Below are positions 1 to 4,998 of a DNA stretch of 6,057 nt, in pieces (within the stretch, counting starts at the first letter, position 1; each line of letters begins with the position of its first letter). The notes beneath the pieces are model-generated. The model saw only the letters and a list, made by a program, of their open reading frames with translations, did not search any database and was not told the origin of the DNA. The DNA is from Sedimentisphaerales bacterium (GTDB lineage: Bacteria; Planctomycetota; Phycisphaerae; Sedimentisphaerales; Anaerobacaceae). The DNA lies in contig DAOVMB010000175.1 in assembly GCA_030630905.1 (NCBI GenBank), positions 1 to 6,057 on the forward strand. The letters are read 5' to 3'. A program made the position numbers and the translations under genes.

Positions 1-247
1 CCCGCATCGAGTCCATCCATCGCCCGTAAGCGTCGCCGCCGCTTTTTCGCTCGGGGAACTGGGCGTTGTTGTCGTCGGTGTACATTGCGAAAATTACGCC
101 CCACTGTTTGAGATTTGCCTGGCAGACCACGGTTCTTGCCTGTTTCTTCACCCTTTGTAGTGCCGGCATCAATATCGCCATCAACAATGCAATGATGGCA
201 ATTACCACTAAAAGCTCTATTAGCGTAAAGCCTTTGAGCTTCCGCAT
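1..247 (-). CDS. Prepilin-type (type II secretion pseudopilin-like) protein, N-terminal part, cut by window edge
   Basis: The first 82 residues are visible; the gene runs off the left edge. The protein opens with a short basic leader (MRKLKG), then the type IV prepilin signature GFTLIELL: expected prepilin-peptidase cleavage after Gly6, methylated Phe7, and Glu at mature position +5 (E11). A hydrophobic helix follows (residues 7-30), then MPALQRVKKQ, a conserved Cys42 and NLKQWG, then an acidic YTDDN stretch. These features are known from the G-type pseudopilin / DUF1559-like proteins that are numerous in planctomycetes; such proteins sit in the inner membrane and are presumably exported and processed. 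ATG at 247 is chosen because GAGGAG lies 6 nt upstream (254-259). It is the last of three tandem paralogues. The passenger domain is outside the window, so substrate and role are unknown. Confidence 0.9.
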   Translation of the reverse strand, partial: MRKLKGFTLIELLVVIAIIALLMAILMPALQRVKKQARTVVCQANLKQWGVIFAMYTDDNNAQFPERKSGGDAYGRWMDSMR

Positions 248-253
248 AATATA

Positions 254-259
254 CTCCTC
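254..259 (-). promoter_or_regulatory. Shine-Dalgarno site of the partial pseudopilin gene
   Basis: On the minus strand this reads GAGGAG, 6 nt before the ATG at 247. It lies in the 13-mer AGAGGAGTATATT (248-260), which recurs exactly before the 271-aa paralogue (2101-2113). It fixes the start codon. Confidence 0.85.
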
Positions 260-390
260 TTTTTGTTGGTAAACTGCAAGCACCAGATGTACAAAAGCTT
301 CCGGACAAATCAATTGCCCATAAACTTACCGGCATTTGCAGTAAAAAACGCAACCGGCATACTTGTTATTCGTATAGCCTGATATAATAG

Positions 391-1173
391 CTATCGATGT
401 TGCGCATCTTTGCCCCACATAGCCACAGCGGCCCAGTGTAGATCTTCGTTACCGGGCTGGGGATCAGAGAAAGCTCCCGGTGGTACCCGCTTGCCGAACT
501 CGATTGTACGCGGATCTTTCCATTTGTGATAGTCGCTGTGCCCGTCTGCAAAGGAAAAGTTCGTTCCGTCGCCGTGTCGAACCGGCGGTGGGTCCCACCA
601 CCTTTCTTCAGTCACATAGACCGTCCAACCACCCAGGGCGGAGGGATTTGTACCGCCGTCATCAACAAAGACTATCCTGTAGGCCGGATTGGGAATATCC
701 AGTCTTTTCTTTATCATCTTGGCATTCATACTGGGCCAGTCTTTACAATTCATCGAATCAGCCACAGAGTATGTTCGCAAGATGTTTTCCATATTGCCGG
801 AGCGAACGATCTTATTTACGGTCGGGCATTTGTAAAGTTTCAAGTCTTTGGTGTAAGACCACAATGCCCCTTTCTTGATCGCATCGATCTTCTGGCGCTC
901 TGTCATCCCGGATCCCCAATCGGTGAGTACCCAGGGAGTCTCGTTCTGATGTATACTGTATTCGCCTGAATCGCCGTTAACGAGGTTGTCATCGTTTTCA
1001 TCGGCGTACATAATCCATGCCAGCGTTAACTGCTTGAGATTGCTCAGGCAAGTCGCCCGTTTGCCCTGCTCCTTGACCCGATTCAGAGCCGGCATCAATA
1101 TAGCCATCAAAATCGCGATGATAGCGATTACTACCAGTAGCTCTATGAGCGTAAAACCTTCTTTTTTGCTCAT
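391..1173 (-). CDS. Prepilin-type N-terminal cleavage/methylation domain protein with HX9DG C-terminal motif
   Basis: This 260-aa protein has a prepilin leader MSKKEG, cleavage expected before Phe7, Glu11 at +5, and a hydrophobic helix at about 7-30. The globular part has two Cys in typical family settings (C42 in TCLSNLKQ, C116 in LYKCP). Near the C-terminus His200 is followed by nine residues and Asp210-Gly211, the HX9DG motif of the DUF1559-like pseudopilin family in planctomycetes. Such proteins are inner-membrane, type II secretion/type IV pilin-like subunits; the exact function of the planctomycete paralogues is not known. The start has a purine-rich site (AAAGGGGG, 1179-1186) 5 nt upstream. 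It lies 110 nt downstream of the 271-aa paralogue and 143 nt upstream of the partial one, so the three may share a transcript. Outside the first 50 residues it differs strongly from its neighbours. Confidence 0.92.
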   Translation of the reverse strand: MSKKEGFTLIELLVVIAIIAILMAILMPALNRVKEQGKRATCLSNLKQLTLAWIMYADENDDNLVNGDSGEYSIHQNETPWVLTDWGSGMTERQKIDAIKKGALWSYTKDLKLYKCPTVNKIVRSGNMENILRTYSVADSMNCKDWPSMNAKMIKKRLDIPNPAYRIVFVDDGGTNPSALGGWTVYVTEERWWDPPPVRHGDGTNFSFADGHSDYHKWKDPRTIEFGKRVPPGAFSDPQPGNEDLHWAAVAMWGKDAQHR

Positions 1174-1178
1174 AACAA

Positions 1179-1186
1179 CCCCCTTT
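1179..1186 (-). promoter_or_regulatory. Shine-Dalgarno site of the 260-aa pseudopilin gene
   Basis: The minus strand reads AAAGGGGG, ending 5 nt before the ATG at 1173. It is G-rich and unlike the GAGGAG leader of the two flanking paralogues. The remaining gap up to 1283 is otherwise featureless to me; no convincing promoter or terminator is seen there. Confidence 0.7.
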
Positions 1187-1283
1187 CCGCTTCTGATCTT
1201 GAAACATTGCCTTGTTCAAAAACTATATTCGACAAGAAGATTCGGGCTGCAAAGCACGAGGCATTTGCTTGTGATAATCTGTT

Positions 1284-2099
1284 TTAGTAATCTTTGAAAC
1301 GCCTCATCCATTCCGGCCAATTTTCCGGCTGCATTCCGCCGGCCTTCGTATAAGGGCCTGATGTATCGAATTGTTTATGCCACTTCAGCGTCCACAACTC
1401 TTTGATGCCGACCTTCCTTGCCGACCAATCCATGAAGGCAGCGTTCACAAATCCCTGGTGGCGGTTAATGGCGCAACGGCCCATGAGGTTGCCGGACCAG
1501 GCCGCAAACTCGTTTTCGATAGGTGTATCAGTTGGTAATGGCCAAAGGTCAAAACGCAGAGCCTCAATCCACCATGGCACCTGGGCTGCATTGCGTCCAC
1601 CGGCAGTCTTCCATCCGTACTCGACGGAAACACCGCTCTCATAAGTAGTAGTAGAAGCACTTGCCGGTATAAGACAGTAGCCATTGATGCCGTAGCTGCC
1701 GGCTATGCCATCTCTTGAGAGCCTGTCGCCTGTAAATATCCCCCAGGCATTGTAGATATTAAATGTGGGCGCCGTTACACCATCTTCGTCAGTGATAGGT
1801 TTTGTGGCCGAAGGACAGAACCAAAGCTTATTCTTCTTCCAACTTTTGTAACGGTCATCCATGTACCGTGGAAACCAATAGCCACGGGTACCAGGATCGG
1901 ATTCCCAGAATTTGCCGTCATTTGCCTCGGTGCGCATTGCCGCAATTAGATTCCACTGTTTAAGATTTCCCAGGCAACTTATCATTTTGCCTTGTTCTTT
2001 AACGCGACGCAATGCCGGCATCAAAATGGCCATCAATATTGCTATAATGGCAATTACAACAAGAAGCTCGATTAAGGTAAATCCTCTTTGTTTGCTCAT
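1284..2099 (-). CDS. Prepilin-type N-terminal cleavage/methylation domain protein, Trp-rich C-terminal domain
   Basis: This 271-aa protein has leader MSKQRG, cleavage expected before Phe7, Glu11 at +5 and a hydrophobic helix at 7-30. RRVKEQGK and C42 (SCLGNLKQW) follow, and a second family-typical Cys lies at 95 (LWFCP). The C-terminal motif is a variant: His214, nine residues, then Asp224-Trp225 instead of Asp-Gly. The C-terminus ends WPEWMRRFKDY, with many Trp residues in the last 100 positions. The family is known as type II secretion/pilin-like membrane subunits expanded in planctomycetes; the specific role here is not known. ATG 2099 is supported by GAGGAG 7 nt upstream. It is the first of the three tandem pseudopilin genes and has the best promoter of the set (2212-2240). 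Confidence 0.92.
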   Translation of the reverse strand: MSKQRGFTLIELLVVIAIIAILMAILMPALRRVKEQGKMISCLGNLKQWNLIAAMRTEANDGKFWESDPGTRGYWFPRYMDDRYKSWKKNKLWFCPSATKPITDEDGVTAPTFNIYNAWGIFTGDRLSRDGIAGSYGINGYCLIPASASTTTYESGVSVEYGWKTAGGRNAAQVPWWIEALRFDLWPLPTDTPIENEFAAWSGNLMGRCAINRHQGFVNAAFMDWSARKVGIKELWTLKWHKQFDTSGPYTKAGGMQPENWPEWMRRFKDY

Positions 2100-2106
2100 A
2101 AATATA

Positions 2107-2112
2107 CTCCTC
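2107..2112 (-). promoter_or_regulatory. Shine-Dalgarno site of the 271-aa pseudopilin gene
   Basis: The minus strand reads GAGGAG, 7 nt before the ATG at 2099, inside AGAGGAGTATATT (2101-2113). The same 13-mer lies before the partial paralogue at 247. Confidence 0.85.
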
Positions 2113-2211
2113 TAATTTTAATATTACACCGCTCACTCGTTAAGATGCGCCATACTATTCTTCTGTTCCCCTAATTTGACACTTTTGCATTATTAAAGCC
2201 TAAACTAACAT

Positions 2212-2240
2212 ATTATAAACTACATATGAATTTCTTTCAA
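2212..2240 (-). promoter_or_regulatory. Sigma70-like promoter for the pseudopilin genes
   Basis: The minus strand has TTGAAA (2240-2235), a 17-nt spacer and a perfect TATAAT (2217-2212). Transcription would start near 2205, giving a leader of about 105 nt before the ATG at 2099. The -35 box overlaps the TGA stop of rsmA (2239-2237), so the pseudopilin unit begins exactly where the ribE-pdxA-rsmA unit ends. No terminator hairpin is visible between them, so some read-through is likely. The call rests on consensus match alone. Confidence 0.6.
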
Positions 2241-3127
2241 TATAAAAATAGGGAATTTCCAGCACAATTTGCGATTTTAATATAATCTTCAGGGCTGAGT
2301 GTTTCAGGCCGTTGTTTTGGATTAATACAACATTGCTCGAATATATCAGGCCAATCAGCAATTTCTGCAAGTTTGCCTCGGGCCAGTTTGCTGCACGACA
2401 GGAGAGTTCTGCGGCGGTGGCCCATAAAAAGATGTACAGTCTCACTGAACAGCTCCATATTTGCAATTCGGTCGGATTTTGCCTGGTTTCGGATGAAGCT
2501 GACCATTGCCGAATCGACCTGTGGTTGTGGCCAAAAGACTGCCGGTTTCAGAGTCCTTATCGTTTTTACATCACCAGTAGCGGCCAGGAAGATGCTCAAT
2601 ATACCGTAGTCACTTGACGCCGGAGCGGCTGTCATTCGGTCGGCAACTTCTTTTTGAACCGTGATATACATGCCATCCGCTGTTGTAGCGCCTGTAACAA
2701 GATTCATAATCAGCGGTGAAGCAGCGCTGTAAGGCAGATTTGCGACTAACAGCATCCGGCCCGGGCATTTCTTGCTGGCAAGATCCAATGCTTTTCTGAC
2801 GGTTGGGCTAAGTTTATTTTTACTTTCGAGGATGTCGGCGCTTATAATTTCGACATTTTCGGACCTTGTAAGCTGCTTTCCTGCAATTTCACTCAGGTTC
2901 TTATCGAGCTCGACGGCGATTACCCTGCCGGCTTTTTCGGCTAAAGCCTCGGTCATAGAACCTGTGCCGCATCCGACTTCGAGCACCACATCATCCTTCT
3001 GCATATTCGCAGAATCGACAAGCAGCCGCATAAGATTCAGGTCGATGAGAAAATGCTGGCCGAGCCGTTTATTTGGAGAAACGCCCGCTGACGATAGCAG
3101 GTCCCGGATTTGTCGCTTTGTCTGCAT
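2237..3127 (-). CDS. rsmA: 16S rRNA (adenine1518-N6/adenine1519-N6)-dimethyltransferase RsmA (KsgA)
   Basis: This 296-aa protein, slightly longer than the usual 270-290, dimethylates two adjacent adenines near the 3' end of 16S rRNA using S-adenosylmethionine, a late step of small-subunit maturation in the cytoplasm. The Rossmann methyltransferase motifs are in order: KRLGQHFLID (20-29), EVGCGTGS (50-57, SAM-binding loop), AVELD with acidic E73, SADIL with D98, and NLPYS (130-134, catalytic NLPY). Family-typical FWPQPQVDSA (198-207) and HRRRTLL (237-243) follow in the C-terminal part. The start at 3127 places LGQHFL at residue 22, as expected. There is no clear Shine-Dalgarno site: the 42 nt before the ATG are six AT-rich heptamers that also encode the end of pdxA. 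The gene starts 15 nt after the pdxA stop, in the same order as in E. coli. Confidence 0.97.
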   Translation of the reverse strand: MQTKRQIRDLLSSAGVSPNKRLGQHFLIDLNLMRLLVDSANMQKDDVVLEVGCGTGSMTEALAEKAGRVIAVELDKNLSEIAGKQLTRSENVEIISADILESKNKLSPTVRKALDLASKKCPGRMLLVANLPYSAASPLIMNLVTGATTADGMYITVQKEVADRMTAAPASSDYGILSIFLAATGDVKTIRTLKPAVFWPQPQVDSAMVSFIRNQAKSDRIANMELFSETVHLFMGHRRRTLLSCSKLARGKLAEIADWPDIFEQCCINPKQRPETLSPEDYIKIANCAGNSLFLY

Positions 3128-3170
3128 TGGAATTTAGAATTCTCAATTCTCAATTCGACATTCTAAATTC
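3128..3170 (-). repeat. Heptamer array with 11-bp inverted repeat at the pdxA-rsmA junction
   Basis: On the minus strand, 3169-3128 divides without gaps into six 7-mers that all start with AAT: AATTTAG, AATGTCG, AATTGAG, AATTGAG, AATTCTA, AATTCCA. The rsmA ATG follows at once. The outer parts form a perfect inverted repeat: GAATTTAGAAT (3170-3160) and ATTCTAAATTC (3140-3130), with a 19-nt spacer. The pdxA stop codon (3145-3143) lies in the spacer, and the stem base is 2 nt from the rsmA start. In the mRNA this could fold into a weak, A-U-rich hairpin over the rsmA initiation region. The array and inverted repeat are directly visible; a regulatory role is inference. Confidence 0.8.
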
Positions 3171-4189
3171 TTTTTCGTTTTTGCCATTTGTATTGCGGTG
3201 GTTATTGCTGCTTTTAAGCTGGCTGGATTCGCGAGATTTCGGCCGGCAATTTCGAATGCTGTCCCGTGAGCGGGTGACGTTCTGATGATCGGTATGCCGA
3301 TCGTTATATTGACCGCATGCTCGAAGTCAAGTAGTTTTACGGGGATCATTCCCTGGTCGTGATACATTGCGACCACGCCGTCGAATTCGCCCCGCACGGC
3401 CCGCAAAAACAGGGTGTCGGCACTGATCGGGCCGATGCAGTTGATTCCATGTTCCTGTGCCAATAACATGGCCGGCGATATGATCCGCTTCTCCTCATCG
3501 CCGAATTGCCCGTCCTCGCCGGCGTGCGGATTCAGAGCGGCCACGCCGATTCTGGGATTCTCGATGTCAAAGAACTGCTTTAAGGCATCGTGTAACAAGT
3601 CGATAGGCTCAAAGACACAGCCGATTGTAAATTTGTTCCTGACATCAAACAGTGCTTCGTGAATTGTCGCCAGCGCCACTTTCAACGGCCCGGCGATAAA
3701 CATCATTACCTTTCGCGGGGATTTGCAGCGGTCGGCGAGCATTTCAGTATGGCCCGGCCAGTCCTCGCCGGCCAGCTTCCAGCTTTTCTTACTGATCGGC
3801 GCCGTGACGACCGCATCGATAATCCCGTCGCGAGCGGCGTCAATCGCATCAAGACAGAACCTGGTTGATGCCTCGCCGGCCATTTTGCTGGGGCCTTTGA
3901 CCCAAGACGGCACAGAATATTCGTCATAATCGGCCACAACAACCTTGTAAGGGTATTCACGGCTGATTTTTTCGTGCTGATGCCGGCCCCAGAACGGTTC
4001 GATCTCAGCGGCGTCGGCGGCGTAACAAAGCTGCTCATTCATTCCGAAAACGACGAATTTCGCCGCCCTTCGGATTGCCGGATCAGCCAGGGCTTTGACA
4101 ATGATCTCCGGCCCGATACCGGCCGGGTCGCCCATCGTTATGCCGATAACCGGCTGCTCTGTGATCGAATTATTGCCGTTAGTTCTCAT
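3143..4189 (-). CDS. pdxA: 4-hydroxythreonine-4-phosphate dehydrogenase PdxA
   Basis: A 348-aa protein from the chosen ATG. PdxA oxidises 4-phosphohydroxy-L-threonine with NAD+ in the DXP-dependent pyridoxal phosphate pathway; its product is condensed with DXP by PdxJ, which is not in this window. Visible family signatures are GITMGDPAGIGPEI (about 16-29), TAPISKKSW (about 129-137), and the three histidines expected to bind the metal: H147 in GHTEM, H222 in NPHAGEDG and H277 in MYHDQGMIPVK. SPAHGTAFEIAG (about 305-316) follows. Start choice is open: an in-frame GTG at 4207 adds six residues, and neither start has a good Shine-Dalgarno site. I prefer ATG 4189 for codon type. The last eight or nine residues (about NLECRIEN) are encoded by the repeat array at 3128-3170, so the tail is probably not part of the conserved fold. 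Confidence 0.96.
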   Translation of the reverse strand: MRTNGNNSITEQPVIGITMGDPAGIGPEIIVKALADPAIRRAAKFVVFGMNEQLCYAADAAEIEPFWGRHQHEKISREYPYKVVVADYDEYSVPSWVKGPSKMAGEASTRFCLDAIDAARDGIIDAVVTAPISKKSWKLAGEDWPGHTEMLADRCKSPRKVMMFIAGPLKVALATIHEALFDVRNKFTIGCVFEPIDLLHDALKQFFDIENPRIGVAALNPHAGEDGQFGDEEKRIISPAMLLAQEHGINCIGPISADTLFLRAVRGEFDGVVAMYHDQGMIPVKLLDFEHAVNITIGIPIIRTSPAHGTAFEIAGRNLANPASLKAAITTAIQMAKTKKNLECRIEN

Positions 4190-4233
4190 AATACCGTTAA
4201 ACGCCACACTTTCAGCGGTCTTTTATACACTAT

Positions 4234-4875
4234 TTAATATCCTAATTGTCTTAGTTTTTCGGCAGTTAGGCCCTGCTTCTTTGGCAGAATCTCATCGAGC
4301 TGTCTTTTTATCGTTCTTACAATGATATCAGTCTCAATATTAACAAAATCACCGATTTTTGCCTTGCCTAATGTTGTTCTCTTTAGCGTTTCGGGGATGA
4401 CCGAGACACAGAAGCTGTTAAGATCGACAGATGCAATTGTCAGTGAGATTCCATCGACGGCGACCGAGCCTTTAACGACTATTGCTTCGAGCAGCTCGGC
4501 CTTAGCTGCGAATTTAATATTGGCAAATTTACCCACTTTATCGATTGTATCTACTGTTACCATCCCGTCAACGTGGCCCAGGACGAAATGCCCGCCGAAT
4601 CGATCATTTGCCTTCAAAGGCCGCTCGACGTTAACTTCCGATGAGGGTTTTAGTTTACCCAATGTCGATTTTGCAAGTGTTTCAGCACTGACGTCGAAGC
4701 TTGCAAGGCCGCCTTGAAGCTTAGCGATGGTCAGGCAGGCCCCGTTAATGGCTATACTGTCGCCGGTTTTGCTCTCATTGGCCAAATCGCCCAAATCGAT
4801 AGTCAAAACCATTGACTCGGCGCTCCGGCGAACGGACTTTACCGTACAAATTGTCTCTATTAGCCCTGTGAACAT
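4234..4875 (-). CDS. ribE: Riboflavin synthase, alpha subunit
   Basis: A 213-aa protein, the normal length for the family. It catalyses dismutation of two 6,7-dimethyl-8-ribityllumazine molecules to riboflavin, the last step of riboflavin synthesis, as a cytoplasmic homotrimer. The start MFTGLIE is the hallmark of the family. Two lumazine-binding barrel domains are visible. The first (about 1-97) has GDSIAINGACLTI (38-50), FDVSAETL (60-67) and NVERPLK. The second (about 98-190) has GHFVLGHVDG, GSVAVDGISLTI (136-147), VIPETLKRTTLG (159-170) and VNIETDIIVR. No ribD, ribBA or ribH is nearby. It heads the minus-strand run: the pdxA start lies 44 nt after its stop. A sigma70-like promoter lies 65-93 nt upstream. 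There is no FMN riboswitch and no clear Shine-Dalgarno site; the leader is occupied by heptamer repeats right up to the ATG. Confidence 0.97.
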   Translation of the reverse strand: MFTGLIETICTVKSVRRSAESMVLTIDLGDLANESKTGDSIAINGACLTIAKLQGGLASFDVSAETLAKSTLGKLKPSSEVNVERPLKANDRFGGHFVLGHVDGMVTVDTIDKVGKFANIKFAAKAELLEAIVVKGSVAVDGISLTIASVDLNSFCVSVIPETLKRTTLGKAKIGDFVNIETDIIVRTIKRQLDEILPKKQGLTAEKLRQLGY

Positions 4876-4915
4876 TTGCGATTGACTATTTCTTATTGAC
4901 TATTTAATATTGTAA
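4874..4915 (+). repeat. Degenerate heptamer array, block 1 (ATTGACT type)
   Basis: On the plus strand this splits without gaps into six 7-mers starting with ATT: ATTTGCG, ATTGACT, ATTTCTT, ATTGACT, ATTTAAT, ATTGTAA. Two copies are identical. It lies in the ribE leader and touches the ribE start codon (4875-4873). Part of it (TGACTATTTA, 4897-4906) is the exact inverse of TAAATAGTCA at 4944-4953 in block 2. Confidence 0.7.
4882..4910 (+). promoter_or_regulatory. Candidate sigma70-like promoter for the plus-strand genes
   Basis: TTGACT (4882-4887), a 17-nt spacer, then TAATAT (4905-4910). The -35 box is a good match and comes from the heptamer repeat; the -10 box is a moderate match. Transcription would start near 4917, about 80 nt before the ATG at 4999, passing through the promoter region of ribE. 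A weaker alternative is TTGATT at 4937-4942 with an ATTATT-like -10. The call rests on consensus match only. Confidence 0.4.
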
Positions 4916-4939
4916 AGATCAAGCTAAACACTAAGATTG

Positions 4940-4968
4940 ATTATAAATAGTCAGTAGTCATTATTCAA
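4940..4968 (-). promoter_or_regulatory. Sigma70-like promoter for ribE-pdxA-rsmA
   Basis: The minus strand has TTGAAT (4968-4963), a 17-nt spacer and a perfect TATAAT (4945-4940). The start point would be near 4933, giving a leader of about 58 nt to the ribE ATG, too short for an FMN riboswitch. The -35 box and spacer are made of heptamer block 2. It faces the plus-strand candidate at 4882-4910. Confidence 0.55.
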
Positions 4969-4975
4969 TAATCAA
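4948..4975 (-). repeat. Degenerate heptamer array, block 2 (opposite orientation)
   Basis: On the plus strand this reads four gap-free 7-mers: TAGTCAG, TAGTCAT, TATTCAA, TAATCAA. On the minus strand these are variants of TTGACTA, the same unit as block 1, so the two blocks lie in opposite orientation about 32 nt apart. They include a perfect 10-bp inverted repeat (4897-4906 with 4944-4953). The block overlaps the -35 box and spacer of the ribE promoter. Confidence 0.65.
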
Positions 4976-4982
4976 TGTCAGA

Positions 4983-4992
4983 AAGGGGTGGG
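4983..4992 (+). promoter_or_regulatory. Shine-Dalgarno region deciding the start at 4999
   Basis: Purine-rich AAAGGGGTGG lies 6 nt before the ATG at 4999. An in-frame ATG at 4975 is upstream of this site, inside the repeat array, and has no Shine-Dalgarno site of its own. The later start is therefore preferred. Confidence 0.75.
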
Positions 4993-4998
4993 ATTATT

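Noticed and set aside
311..360. Terminator-like hairpin in the gap before the partial pseudopilin (CCGGTTGC / GCAA..CCGG around a T-run)
   Set aside because: The stem is interrupted by a 3-nt bulge and the T-run is in the loop rather than after the stem, so it does not fit an intrinsic terminator.
480..969. Overlapping plus-strand reading frames opposite the 260-aa pseudopilin
   Set aside because: They are antisense shadows of a clearly coding minus-strand gene, with low-complexity composition and no recognisable domain.
1219..1249. TTGCAG-N19-TATAGT as a promoter for the 260-aa pseudopilin
   Set aside because: The spacer is too long and the matches are weak; a chance occurrence is likely in AT-rich DNA.
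2140..2192. Tiny reading frames (11 and 6 codons) in the leader of the 271-aa pseudopilin, as possible leader peptides
   Set aside because: They have no ribosome site, no biased residue content and no attenuator structure.
4191..4207. GTG at 4207 as the pdxA start
   Set aside because: It extends the protein by six residues with no Shine-Dalgarno site. ATG 4189 is preferred but also lacks a clear site, so the choice stays open.
4229..4910. Exact 12-bp direct repeat ACTATTTAATAT flanking ribE (4229-4240 and 4899-4910), as a transfer or excision scar
   Set aside because: In about 6 kb roughly one 12-mer pair is expected by chance, more in AT-rich DNA, and there is no other sign of a mobile unit.
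4975..4998. ATG at 4975 as start of the membrane protein
   Set aside because: It lies at the end of the heptamer array with no ribosome site, whereas AAAGGGGTGG sits properly before the ATG at 4999.
4876..4998. FMN riboswitch upstream of ribE
   Set aside because: The leader is too short and AT-rich, and no conserved RFN-element segments are seen.
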